Origin: Emydura subglobosa
Lineage: Eukaryota; Chordata; Testudines; Chelidae
Length of the DNA stretch: 64,000 nucleotides
Reading direction: 5' to 3'
NCBI GenBank assembly: GCA_007922225.1
Contig: ML679960.1
Location: forward strand, 3,362,032-3,426,031
Of this stretch, positions 46,601 to 55,809 are shown one piece after another. A program made the translations under genes and the position numbers. Position 1 is the first letter of the stretch. Each line of letters opens with the position of its first letter. The notes under the pieces are model-generated. The model ran no database searches. It saw nothing but the letters and a program-made list of their open reading frames with translations, and was not told the origin of the DNA.

Positions 46601-49600
46601 TTTGAGATCTACAGATGGAAAGTGCTCTATAAAGCCAACTATTTTTTTTAAAGTACCATTATTGTGCTCAGTTATGTACTGTACAAAATCAAAGCGGAGT
46701 CATACTACTATAAACTTTTTCCTTGGATCTTGGAAGACAAGCAACACTGGCCTATCAATATCTCAGAGACTGACTTGATTGATGAAAAATTGAATACAGA
46801 TATGTGTGAAAAATGAAATATTCACATTTTGGAAGGAAAGGCATCAGAAAAGGCAGAATAGTATCTAAGAAAAAATGCAAAGTATCAGAATTAATTAAAA
46901 ACAACTTTATGTAAACAGAGAAGGAAGAAATCAGTTTCTGCTGGAGATAAGCTGTTAATCACTAAGTGTTCAAAGAATAGACAACTAGTTTTTTAATTGA
47001 TCAAATGACCACTTACCGATTTTATCCACCAGGGCTGTAACTATGGATAAAGGAGATCTCTGAGGAGCTTCATGCTTGGTGTGAGTGTAACAAATGAGAA
47101 CTGTGGATAAATAAAGAAGATGATCTATTCTCCGTATATTTTAAAAGGAATTTTAAAGTGTGGAACAAGCTTCACAATGTAGCCCTGGTGATACATAATG
47201 TAGGACTCATGTACAGTTGAAACAAAACTGAGGAAAAACAAGACTATATTCTGAAAGATAAATAACTAAAGTAATTATTCTGCATACAATACTTTATTCA
47301 CTATCACCCAGAATGTCATGTATGTTAATATGGTCTGATCATGCAAGTGCATTTAAGTATACCAACTCCTTAGATCAATTACACATTGCACTTGATCTTT
47401 TTTTAGTGTTTATACAGTATAAAGATTTTTGTATGGAGATTTTTGTAACTGAGGGTATACATACACTATCAAAAAAAAAAAGTGTGTTCTTAACACAGGT
47501 TAGAGTTAATATAGCATTAACTCAGGTTAGCAGCTCAAGTTCATCCCCAGGCTCCCCTATAAGCTTTAACTCAAGCTGCTAACCCAAGTTAAAAGCCAAG
47601 TTTCCATGACTTCACTGCTATTTTAACCTGAGACAGCTAGCCCACAGTTAAGAACACAGCCTTTTTTGCTGTATGGACATAATCTAAACATATTTGCTTG
47701 CACTTTAAGTGGGGATCAATGGAAAAGAAGCACTGAACATAGGGAGAAATTTCTCTACCCTCCCAGAAAATGTGAGAGAACATGCACAATCTTCACTTGC
47801 TTCTGTCAAATCTGCCAAGAACACCACATCACTGAAAAACCTTGAACTTATCAGTCATGGCATGAGCATGATCAGCAAAGGTCTGGTTGTGATACAAGGA
47901 TGGGTCATGGCCAAGTGACAAATAACAGTCTGGAAGGCCCTCACATAGCTCATTTGCAAGATTCATAGTCAGGTGACATTGAAAAAAAACCAAAACCCCA
48001 CTACATCATCAAGGCAAATCCCAAAGATATGTAGCCTCCTTGCAGATCGAGTGCCAGGCAGATTGATCTCTAGCTAGGCCTGTAAAGCAGTCTGTCTGGA
48101 TATTCAGTTTGTCCCCATCACTAGTGATCTTATTGCACCTCTAAAGCTTTGGGTGCCATAGCAATCACCAGCCAAGTAGCAGCATTCCTTGGTACATATG
48201 CTTCATAATTCGTTGGTCTTCCATCCTAACAACATGTCTGAACAAAGAAAGCTGTCAAAACTGAATCAGTGCTGATGGAGACTGTTGCTGGGTTCAGCTA
48301 CAAATATCCTCATTGCTAATATTGTCCTGACACTTAACATGGAGCAGCTAATGAAGATGAGAATCAACAACAATCTTGTGCTTTTCAGCCTTCATCACCA
48401 CCTGTTTCCTTGCCATACCACAGATTTGGTATAACCGTGGTTCTACAAAGCCATGATTTCATAGCTAGGTTGATGTCACAACATCTCTCACAGAGGCCAC
48501 TGAAGGGCCTGGAACATGGGCAGCTGCTGCCCTATTAGCATCCACATCTTTCAGACATCCTACAGCACTGTCTAGAACGCTGCCCAAGTATTTGATAGTT
48601 GCCACTTGCTTGATATCCCATCCAGACAGGTTAATACTGAGCAATTTGTAATCTGGAGTTGGAAGCTGCTTGATGGTAATGTCCTCGGACTTAGACCATT
48701 GTGCACTGCCTCTTGCTGCTGCACTCATTTTCAGATTGCTGGAGCAACCTGTCAGATCAAAGGGTGGCCATTGTACTTACATTCAGTGCCCAATGGCATT
48801 GCAGAGTTGGTGGGTAACTAATGACTTATCAGTGTGCAATTCCATACTGGCTGTGGACATTTTACCAAGGCCAACATGAAGCTGCAGATAATTTTTTTAC
48901 CAGCAACTGCAGACAATCCTTAATTAAATTCCAAGAAAAGATGTCCTCATGATCCCGGTCATCTTTAATGGGAAGGTAGGAAAGGATGACACCTGGGCAA
49001 ATATGCTCAGAAAGTTTGGTATCAGGCAGAAGAACAGAATGGGCAGCAATGACTGGAATCTGCAACTGCCAAGAACATGGTGATTGTTGACTCACCCATC
49101 TGTCACTTAACAATTAACAAGCAGACCTGGTCCAACCAGATGGTTTCACTAGGACTGTTATTGATTGTGTCCTTATTAACAACCTTTGATAGCCAATGGT
49201 CATGAATGTATGAGTTCGCAGAGATGCTAATCTGCATACTGACCATTGGCTTCTGCTGATAAAAGCACGCCTCTGACCTCAACAACAGCCAACTAATGGG
49301 CTGAAATTAATCTGATTCAACTCAAAGCTCTTACAAGAGCTGAGCTTTCACACAGCTTTTTGTTCTGAACTGCTCGAGGCCATCAAAACATTGGAGACTG
49401 AAATCTCACTTCTTTTGGCATGGTTTCAAAACACTACATCTTCACATGAAAATTGCTTCCCACAGCTATGAACATTATATAACTGGGTTGTGACGTGTCC
49501 ATGCCTAGGGTGGCTACCTGAAAATGGCAAGGTCAAGGCAGGCTGCAAAAGGAGAGCAGATTCTCCCAAACTGGTGGCTAACATTGCAGTAAATTCACCA

Positions 49601-52600
49601 ACCAGTCACAAACAGTGCTTCTGATCCCCGATGCTGGTTATCAAGAAGCTAAAAACAAGAAGCTAGGCAGCCCCCTTATTGTATTTCAGTCTTAGGAACC
49701 CAATCAACCACTAGGTCCAGTAAAAGGATAAGTTATTAAAATGCTATTCCCTTTACCAAAAAGGTTCTCCTGATCCCCAACGGGTCAGCTACATTGCCAG
49801 ATCAATATACAGTTGGACCTTACCCAAAACACCACACTACCAGTCAATTCTTTAATAACTAAAACTAAAGATTTATTATAAAAGGAAAGAAACAAATAAT
49901 AAGAGATGTTAAATTGGTCAAAGCAATCAGATAAATACAAATGACTTTAAAGTCGATACATATCATTCTCAATAGAATTGTGGAGTTTGCAGGCTAGTAC
50001 GGTCCCTCTAGTGTACATCCAGTACCTGGATAGGTCTCAGTCTTTTGTTTCACAGCTTCAGTTGCAGAGGAGTCAATCCAGAGGTAGGAAGCAGGAATGA
50101 AAACAATATGGATGTGGTGCAGATGCCTTTTATAGTCTCTCAAATTGCCATGTGGCCTCAGCACATGGCATGAAAAAGCCTCAGAGAGAGTCCCCTGTCC
50201 ATAGATCATGTTTTTACGTGTCCTGGTGACTCAAAGTGTAGCCCTGGCTTCTCTCCCGGAGCTCATTCTACCTTCGAGTTCCCTTAATGTGCTATTAAGC
50301 AGGCTGAGTGCTGCTGCCATCCTGTCTGGGCTGTCACTGAGAAACACAGCACAAGATGAAATGCCGATGTATGATACATATTTAGAATTTAACACTGATA
50401 CATATATATAAATGTGCTTATCAATTTTAGTGAGTATAACCTTTCCAGCAGTATGTGACATGGTATATCTCATAAGAATTATTGTAATGTTTAAATATTG
50501 ATGTTAGATAATATCAGAAATGGTCCCCCTACTCCAGACAGCCTCACATGGGTATATAATCTTTAAACACTAGGCAAAATGGATAAATACAGCAGTTGTC
50601 TGGTATCATTTTGAGTGCAAAAATGTTCCCACACTTCTATCAGAAACAAATTATTATTAGCTGCAAAACGAAAGACTAGGATCTCAATGTCTTTAAAGAC
50701 TGGATATGAATGATCCAGCACAGAAAGCAATAAATGCTTCAATGCTGGTTTGTAAAAGAAAGGTCTGCTTGAAAGGCTTCTTCTTCTGAAACTCAGAACC
50801 ACCTACTGCCTCTAGAGGAAGTTCAGAGACTGCTATCTATGTGTTCTTGCTCCCATGCCAAACAACTCTTATTTCTCCCCCACTAAACAAATTTGTACTA
50901 ACAGCCCCATTACCTCTTCCATATTTTCAACTTTCTCTTCAGACAAAACTACCTTCCTTCCCTGCTGTTTTTAAAAGAGAAAAACATGCAGTTTAATATG
51001 AATTTCTATACCCTGCCTCCTTCCTTTTCCACCCTGCCATAATTCAAGTATCCGACACAGAAAAACACCTCTGATTCTCTTTCATTAATCTCTCTAGAAA
51101 CCAGGAATTGCCCTATCAAATCAGACTAGTGTGACATCCAGTCCTGGTACTGGCCACCCTTGGGGACAGGATACTGATGCTTCATGGAAAGTGTAAAATG
51201 CCCGTAAATGGACCTCCATTATCTGTTCCCGAGATAATTTTTTTTCCCTAATTCCAGGCAGTTACTGGTTAGTTTGTGCCCTGAAACGTGAGGGACTCTC
51301 TCTCCTAATTTTATTTCCTGCATAATGTAACTGTAGATTTTTCTCCACATAAATGTCTAAATCTTTATTTAATCCTACTAAGATCTGGTATTCAATGACA
51401 TCTAGTTCCACATGACATCTAGTTCCACAGATTATGTATTGTGTAAAAAGTATCTCCTTTTGCAACACATTTAAAATGGATAATTCAGTTTTATTGGGTA
51501 CTCTCTTGTTCTTATATTAACAGAAAAGGTACAAAGCATCCTTAGTTCTGATCATCTCAGATTTTCCTGTTGCGCCAATCTTTACAAAGCCAGACCAGAC
51601 CTAGAACTGAGTATCTTTCTCAATGGACATCGTTTGAAACACAAATCCCACCCAGTCTCTCTCAGAGTAGCCCTAGATGTTACTCCCACGTATCTTAGCC
51701 ACCTGAAGAAAACTGTTAAGATGAGGGCGCATAACAACCTTCTAGGCAAATTGGCCAGTACTTTATGAGGAACAAATGCTCAAACGCTCTGATATTTGGT
51801 TTAGCCCTCTATTATTCTGCAGCAGAATACAGGTACAGTCTGGCTCCATTTCTCACATTAAGTTGGCTGACACACAACTACAGTCAACCAGGCACATTGT
51901 AACTGAGACAATTCAATTAACACCAGCTACCCATATTAAGCAACATCACTCCTCCACACATAATGAGGATGCTACAGACAGAATGGTTGATTAGGGCAAA
52001 CCCGAGCCTGACACTATACACAGACCTCTTCAATACCCAAGAGCACGTTTGCTGTGATGGAACCCACTGTGGACCTAACTTGCCCTGCCCAGATTTCTGT
52101 TTGATGTCCAAGTGTAAGGTCTGAGGCCTTGTTTTTTGGCTAAGTTTAGGCCTTGTTCTTGGGATAAGCAGTAGCAGCCATATTAGCAGAGACAGTAGCC
52201 ATAAGCTAAGTAACATATAGTCACATCTTCACATTCTTGAAATTACATCAAGACAATGTTGTATCAAGCTGTTAAGAGGGTGCTACTGTCCTAATAGTAC
52301 CTACCACCACCAGATAAAGATATATATCTTAAAAGGTGTAAAGAAAACTTTGTTTAATAGAATTCTGTCTGGCCTGGAATCACTTTTTAATAGTTGTGAT
52401 TGTGAAATCTACACTTATTGTTTTGTCTTTATGGAACACAATTCTATATTGTTTATCTGAATGATTTCTGTCTGGTTCTTGATTGTTTCATAACTAGGTG
52501 TGAAATATTTAAATCAATTAAGGTGGTTGGGCATGATTGGTCAATGAATTATTTTGCAATATGATTGATTAAGGTATAGCTAAGCAGGACTCAAATTTCA

Positions 52601-55600
52601 CTATATAACTGAGGTCCAAAAAGTAGTTCTTTGAAACCTAGCTCCAGGACACAGCCCAAGAAGATCAGAACTGCCAGACCTCAACACCACGCCAACTGTA
52701 TTTACAAAAGCTGGAATCCTCAGATGATCTAATCCTGATTGGCCTGCAAAAGTTTGTCTGCCTTCTTGGGAATGGGGATATGCTTAGCATGTGTATTCTG
52801 TTTTGGTAATTTTTAATAAATAGAAAATAAGGATATTACTGTGTAAGGCTCCTTCACTGGCAAAAGATCCTGCAAACTCACAGAGAATTACACCCAGAGT
52901 CCTACGAATTGGGAAAGTGTGGGTACTGCAGTTAACCAGGTTACACCCGGAGCCCTACGGCCTGGAAATGGGTGACCATGAGCTCTAGAGTGTGAATTGG
53001 GTATGGGTAGGTGCCTTTCCCCCGGAGCCCTACGGATTGGGAAAGGGTAGGGGTGCCTTAACCGGGTTATGCCTTGAGCCCTATGGATTAGTGTGCAGAT
53101 AACACCAGGCTAACTTTCCAACCCTCGGGATGGCTTCCAACCAACTAACTACACTGAGGGAGGGACAGGGGGGAGAAACTGATAGTCAGCCCTTTTTTAA
53201 AAGCATTTTTCTTCTTAGCTTCCCATCCCATCCCACCTAAAACAAACCAGTAGAGCTTTACCCTCCTTTAGGAACATTTACCTGCATGCTACTCTTTAAA
53301 TTTGGAATCTTGCTGCTCCTTACCACATTTTCCTCTCTTCCAACTGGTATTAGATTTCCCTTCTTTGTTCTTTTGAAGGTGACAGCACATCCTCACAGAC
53401 AGAACAGATCAGTATACTGTATTGTTCTGAAGTAATTTAATGCCAAACAATAAAGAAGCTGCAATGTTTTAAAAAATGTTTTGCTATCTCTTGTTCTAAT
53501 GCAGTAACAGTAGATTTGTTTTAAATATATAGGTATAGTTACATACCACCTAAGCTGTCAAGATCTTCAAGAATTCTTCCAAACCTAGAATATAAGTATT
53601 ACATGAGAATTAAACTACTACATTAAAAGTAAATGAGCAATTATTATTTTACCATATGTATAAAACGATTGCCTCATTACCTCACACTGTTGTGTACATT
53701 CAGATATTTTTCTCTTAACTCAGGTTGACTTCCTAGAGGCAAAATAACCTCTATGTAGCTATCTCTCATTTTCCTTGGTGGCAAGTCTCCCTGCTGTTTG
53801 GCCAGTAGAGTATGTAGGGCTTTTCTTTCATGCATTGCTTGCACATGGTCACTGGGAAGGAAAGAAACACCCCAAATTGAGATCAGCAGCAGAATACAGG
53901 ATGAATCCTCCCCAAAATATGCCATGCTGTAGATCAATATTTTAAAAACAAACAAACAACAGCAGTCAAAAAGAAATAAATATTATACCATGAGTCACAC
54001 ATCATGAGAGGAAATAGAGACATACAACACACCACAATAAGAAACGTTAAACTGTGTAACAATGTAAACTCTTAATGAATAGAATGTGATACCAAAAATT
54101 TCATAAAACATTTTGAATGAAATTAAAAGCGTTCACTTAAAAAAAATTCTGAAATATTACTTATTTTTTGACCACTCTAGCGCATATCAGAGTACACAGA
54201 GCAGATAAGAAGACAATTCCTACTCCCAAAGGGTTTCCATTCTAAGTTAGACAGCTGTACGGACATGGAATACACCAGATTGCTAAGTGAAGATGTGAGG
54301 ATGAAGATGATGCAACTCTATTCTTTCGTTTCTGCAGATTTGTTTCTAGGTTGGACTATCAGTGAAACATTTCAAAGAAGATGCAAAAGTTTAAAGGAGA
54401 GGTCTAAATGAAATTGATAGTCATAGGTACAAATTTAACAGTCCATAAACATGTAGCAATTGAACAATGAGATTCAATTATATTTTGTTCTCCAACCCAC
54501 TCCTACATTACGCTTGTAATAGACATATTAAAGCCTCCCTTCAAGTCACTGGCAAAACTATTGATTTCAAGGAAGCCAGGCCTTCACCCCTAAAGTTTTA
54601 GAAAAACCTCACACTTTCATATACATAGATGTAAATATTAGGAGTTATGCTGTCTATAGCATACTATAAAGTAATAGTATTCCTCAAAACCATCAATATT
54701 TTTAAATGTTGCACTACTACTCTTATAATAAAGATGCAAATACTTGTCCATGTATCAATTGCTACCTGACTTAAACATTCCCAGAAAGGAAATCTTGTAT
54801 CTCTGAATTACCTAAACATCAGGTCAAGCACAATCACACAATACTATAAATCAGTTTCTTCCAAAAGGGTCCATCCCCTCATCAGTCATTATAAAAGCCT
54901 TGTGTGGACTTCTTCACATCAGCAAAATTGATACAAATAGCCATTAAGTAGAAGAGAAACTTGTATGTGTTGTATGGTCCAGTACATGCAGCCCTAGAGA
55001 TAGATATATAAGAACTTTAAGACTCAATACAACTCCCAGTGAAGTCAATGTGTTTCTATTGACTTTGACGTGAGTTGAATCATATCCATAATCTAGATTC
55101 TATAAACATATTTAATAATTTTATACACACAGCAGCACAACAGAGTTGATGTAAATGGTCTCTCAATTACAGCAGCTGACTGGGTAAGAAGAGTGTGTTC
55201 ATAATCTCAAAAATATGGTAATCCCAACATATACAGAGATTCAAGAAAGCTGTGTAAGACTGATCTTTAATGTCAAATGGCACTGATTTCCACAAGAGAT
55301 TAATGAACCAAAATTCCATTACAACAAACGTATGGTATATCTTCAGTGCAATCAATGGGTATAATTGCAGCTCATGTAAACATACTTGAGCTAGCTTAAT
55401 CTGACTACTTCAGGTACCAGAGCAGTGAAGATGCAAAAGTATGTACTTCAGAGTGGGCTGCACAAACCCACCCAGAACCCTGGTAAATGATTTACATGGC
55501 TAGCTGGACTTAAGCATGCACTGCTTTTGCTTCACTGCGCTGGTCCCAAAGATAGCTCAAGTATGTCTACATGAGCTGCCCTCTCAAACTTTAGCCACTA

Positions 55601-55809
55601 ATTTAGAATTCAAAAACCTTCAGTTTTCATAATTTCTTCCAGCCTTAGCCAGGTTTTTTCCCCACAAATTAGCTGTTTAATGCTGTTAATCTCCATTACT
55701 GTGAAGGTAAACTCTCTCAAGAGTATCAAAAATGAAAGAAAAATACATTCATGGACACTGTACCTCCAGTTGGCAGAAGCTCCCACTATAGCCCTCAATC
55801 TGCTTCGCA
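34590..55809 (-). CDS. ACOT9: Acyl-CoA thioesterase 9, mitochondrial (13 coding exons visible, 5' end outside)
   Basis: Join on the - strand: 55809-55764, 53851-53681, 53584-53547, 47100-47017, 45870-45761, 42711-42638, 40551-40484, 38706-38595, 37222-37132, 36357-36272, 35420-35333, 35132-34982, 34678-34590. ACOT9 hydrolyses fatty acyl-CoA in mitochondria with two hot-dog domains. The visible 402 codons match human ACOT9 from about residue 40 to the C-terminus. Landmarks are IVGASANW, DSYIEVILPLGS, SPLSIVTALVDKI, VSWVGKTSMEVKM, VLDATFVMVARDPENK, SLLKMAPTAEERT, SLEICHPQERNIFNRIFGGF and YVVAVDDIMFQ. Phases join exactly through to TAA. The targeting peptide is not in the window. One intron uses a GC donor and one donor is shifted by 6 nt. 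Confidence 0.96.
34982..35132 (-). CDS. ACOT9: ACOT9 exon (second hot-dog domain, C-terminal part)
   Basis: 151 nt encode VCYTENSYIQVRVHSEVYD, then TTNVFHFTFMAESEVPQ and PKTYG. The acceptor is TCTGTCTAG and the donor GGTG|GTAAGT. Confidence 0.95.
35333..35420 (-). CDS. ACOT9: ACOT9 exon
   Basis: 88 nt encode GSRPYVVAVDDIMFQRPVEI and GSLLLLSAQ. The acceptor is CCTCCGCCAG and the donor CACAG|GTAGGA. Confidence 0.95.
35690..35830. mobile_element. Palindromic MITE, family C, nearly full length
   Basis: GGCCTCACTCCTGCAAAAGC at the left is matched in inverse by GTGTTTGCAGGATCGTGGCC at the right. TAATTAACTTT and AAAGTTAGGCAC form the inner stem around CAGACTGCAGTGGGG. Decayed relatives are at about 37438-37560, 39940-40000, 57610-57715, 61305-61395 and 62150-62180. 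Confidence 0.6.
36272..36357 (-). CDS. ACOT9: ACOT9 exon
   Basis: 86 nt encode ERNIFNRIFGGFLMRKAF, then ELGWAAACSYG. The acceptor is AAATGCAG and the donor ATGG|GTGAGT. Confidence 0.95.
37132..37222 (-). CDS. ACOT9: ACOT9 exon
   Basis: 91 nt encode TVSFRSRVLPPNSVWMEDAK, then LKSLEICHPQ. The acceptor is TTTTTACAG and the donor CTCAG|GTATTT. This acceptor pairs with the GC donor of the exon at 38595-38706. Confidence 0.95.
37438..37560. mobile_element. Palindromic MITE family C, decayed copy
   Basis: GGCCCCAATCCTTCAAACATG, TTAACTTTAAGTGCATCA and the inverse words toward GCATGTACTTAAGG match the family-C design. Confidence 0.45.
37704..37833. mobile_element. hAT MITE (about 130 bp)
   Basis: The TIRs are CAGTGGTTTTTAACC and GGTTGAAAACCACTG. 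The flanks TATTAGGG and GATTAGGA agree at 6 of 8 positions, as an old 8-bp hAT target duplication. The interior (GGTCCATGGACCC...GGGGTCTGCACCTG) is typical of Charlie-like non-autonomous elements. Confidence 0.85.
37834..38594 (-). other. ACOT9 GC-AG intron, distal part
   Basis: AT-rich unique sequence up to the GC donor of the exon ending at 38595. Nothing else is recognised. Confidence 0.4.
38595..38706 (-). CDS. ACOT9: ACOT9 exon followed by a GC donor
   Basis: 112 nt encode NKIRRVDFSTASLLKMAPTA, then EERTIVHNIFLNTLDTR. The acceptor is TTTCTTTAG. The donor is ACAAG|GCAAGA, a GC donor with otherwise ideal AG|GCAAG context; no in-phase GT donor lies at the exon end. Phases on both sides fit. 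Confidence 0.94.
38707..40483 (-). other. ACOT9 intron between exons at 38706 and 40484
   Basis: It holds decayed dispersed palindromic motifs: GAAGTCAATGGGAGTTTT at 38905, TTGAAAATCAGGCCCCTC at 39885, and TTAAGCACGTGCTTAA at about 39976. The rest is unique. Confidence 0.45.
40484..40551 (-). CDS. ACOT9: ACOT9 exon
   Basis: 68 nt encode PAFVNPLIPEGPEEEEIYKK, then GE and a split Leu codon. The acceptor is CATATCCATAG and the donor GAAT|GTAAGT. Confidence 0.95.
40552..41566 (-). other. ACOT9 intron, unrecognised part
   Basis: AT-rich, no exon. Repeated TCTAGTATAATTAAAA (40764 and 40796) forms a short local duplication. Confidence 0.4.
41567..41800 (+). mobile_element. MIR SINE
   Basis: Head GGTACAGTGATTAGAGAAG, middle CCTGCTCTGCCACAGCC, core ACTTCCCTGTCTCTAAAATG and tail TAAGGTGCTCAGATACTATG in standard MIR order. 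Confidence 0.8.
41801..42637 (-). other. ACOT9 intron, unrecognised part
   Basis: AT-rich sequence without frames or recognised repeats. Confidence 0.4.
42638..42711 (-). CDS. ACOT9: ACOT9 exon (first hot-dog domain, C-terminal part)
   Basis: 74 nt encode LHDNAYSPVLDATFVMVARD, then PENK and a split Arg. The acceptor is CTGTTTTAG and the donor AAGAG|GTAATT. Confidence 0.95.
42712..43439 (-). other. ACOT9 intron, unrecognised part
   Basis: AT-rich; no element identified before the CR1 cluster. Confidence 0.4.
44001..44707 (-). mobile_element. Inverted CR1 nested in the CR1 at 43440-45345
   Basis: Flanked by a perfect 15-bp target-site duplication, GGGCTGTTATAAAGA, at 43986-44000 and 44708-44722. 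The sequence is antisense CR1 (TTTATATCCCTTTGTTCTTG near 44650; 3' end toward 44001 with TCATGATCATCCAGTCAG). It has a 22-A run at 44257-44278. Confidence 0.85.
44941..45250. mobile_element. Non-autonomous hAT element with 8-bp target duplication
   Basis: The TIRs are CAGTGTTTCTCAATT and AATTGAGAAACACTG. The flanks GTCTAGAT (44933-44940) and GTCTAGAC (45251-45258) are an 8-bp duplication with one difference. The left terminus recurs inside at 45084 (CAGCATTTCTCAATTAAATT), so the element is compound or partly duplicated. GAACAGCTGCTC repeats occur near 45171 and 45196. Confidence 0.88.
45455..45720 (-). mobile_element. CR1 3' end, inverted, old
   Basis: GCATCAGACCAATGGTCCACC, TCTTCAACAGTACCAGATAC and later words are the antisense CR1 3' end. 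Diverged; no coding capacity. Confidence 0.65.
45761..45870 (-). CDS. ACOT9: ACOT9 exon with shifted donor
   Basis: 110 nt encode LCKKVIYPDCDIKFTGNVSW, then VGKTSMEVKMHMLQAG. The acceptor is ATGTTCTAG. The strong donor is GCTGGT|GTAAGT; it keeps phase 0 and adds Ala-Gly after MLQ, where the human exon ends after the Gln. Confidence 0.92.
45871..46429 (-). other. ACOT9 intron, unrecognised part
   Basis: No repeat identified with confidence. Confidence 0.4.
46430..46640 (+). mobile_element. MIR SINE, well preserved
   Basis: CTATTCCCAGCTCTGCTAG, CTGGGCAAGTCACTTCACC, TCCGTTTCTCCATTTATACA and TTTGTAAAGCACTTTGAG in MIR order. Confidence 0.85.
47017..47100 (-). CDS. ACOT9: ACOT9 exon
   Basis: 84 nt encode LICYTHTKHEAPQRSPLSIV, then TALVDKI and a split Asp. 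The acceptor is TATCCACAG and the donor ATCG|GTAAGT. Confidence 0.95.
47452..47690. mobile_element. TIR MITE with TTAAGAACAC arms
   Basis: The left GTGTGTTCTTAACACAGGTTA is mirrored by the right CACAGTTAAGAACACAGCC. The inner words TTAACTCAGGTTAGCAGCTC and GAGCTGCTAACC-like inverse copies make most of it self-complementary around 47560. No coding capacity. Confidence 0.65.
47800..48728 (-). pseudogene. Non-LTR (RTE-like) retrotransposon, RT C-terminal part
   Basis: On the - strand 48728-48465 reads SEDITIKQLPTPDYK, then IKYLGSVLDSAVGCLKDVD. This is the conserved RT tail of RTE-like LINEs. It continues with CRTTVIPNLWYGKE near 48440 and HVVRMED near 48215, in changing frames. It would be the 3' part of the element. 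No intact ORF remains. Confidence 0.65.
48900..49330 (+). pseudogene. Non-LTR retrotransposon endonuclease part, opposite orientation
   Basis: On the + strand from about 48940: DVLMIPVIFNGKVGKDDTWA, then NMLRKFGIRQKN. This matches the AP-endonuclease pattern (GDFNAKVGKD). Further on IDCVLINN and HTDHWLL appear in shifted frames, matching the domain's C-terminal part. It faces the RT part next door, as in a 5'-inverted insertion. Confidence 0.6.
49450..50460 (-). mobile_element. LTR element fragment, family B, - orientation
   Basis: 49590-49800 matches, in reverse complement, the copy at 21480-21800. The continuation (TTATTATAAAAGGAAAGAAAC at 49873, GATCATGTTTTTACGTGTCC at 50203) has the look of a reptile LTR. 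No coding remnants are found. Confidence 0.6.
50461..51100 (-). other. ACOT9 intron, unrecognised part
   Basis: No frame or repeat I can name. Confidence 0.4.
51101..51640 (-). mobile_element. CR1 LINE fragment, inverted
   Basis: Antisense CR1: ATTGCCCTATCAAATCAGAC, TTAGTTTGTGCCCTGAAACG, CAAATGTCTAAATC-like words and TACTCTCTTGTTCTTATATT. A perfect 17-bp tandem duplication lies inside at 51396-51429. Confidence 0.65.
51396..51429. repeat. 17-bp tandem duplication
   Basis: TGACATCTAGTTCCACA occurs twice without a spacer (51396-51412 and 51413-51429). Confidence 0.95.
52050..53110 (+). mobile_element. Probable LTR with tandem repeats downstream of the poly(A) signal
   Basis: A TATA box (TATATAA, 52602-52608) is followed about 210 bp later by AATAAA (52815-52820), then by four degenerate units with GAGCCCTACGGATTGGGAAAG-like cores. 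The units start at about 52891, 52944, 53019 and 53071. The promoter-to-signal order suggests an LTR on the + strand. Boundaries and target duplication are unresolved. Confidence 0.55.
53547..53584 (-). CDS. ACOT9: ACOT9 micro-exon (38 nt)
   Basis: 38 nt encode FGRILEDLDSLG with split codons at both ends (AG|G and G|TT). The acceptor is TATATTCTAG and the donor GGTG|GTATGT. Confidence 0.93.
53681..53851 (-). CDS. ACOT9: ACOT9 exon
   Basis: 171 nt encode DHVQAMHERKALHTLLAK, then GDLPPRKMRDSYIEVILPL and GSQPELREKYLNVHNSV. The acceptor is CCTTCCCAG and the donor GTGAG|GTAATG. The first base completes AG|T, giving Ser where human has Arg. Confidence 0.95.
53852..55763 (-). other. ACOT9 intron
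   Basis: AT-rich. 54180-54280 carries a decayed dispersed repeat (ATAAGAAGACAATTCCTACTC). Nothing else is identified. Confidence 0.4.
55764..55809 (-). CDS. ACOT9: ACOT9 most 5' exon visible
   Basis: 46 nt encode RSRLRAIVGASANW with split codons at both ends. The acceptor is TTTTGTTTCAG and the donor GGAG|GTACAG. It matches human residues from about 40. The exon(s) before it were not found up to 64000. Confidence 0.92.

Noticed and set aside
47709..47918. 69-codon open frame at 47.7 kb
   Set aside because: Lies next to LINE debris, has no family similarity and no splice context; within chance expectation.
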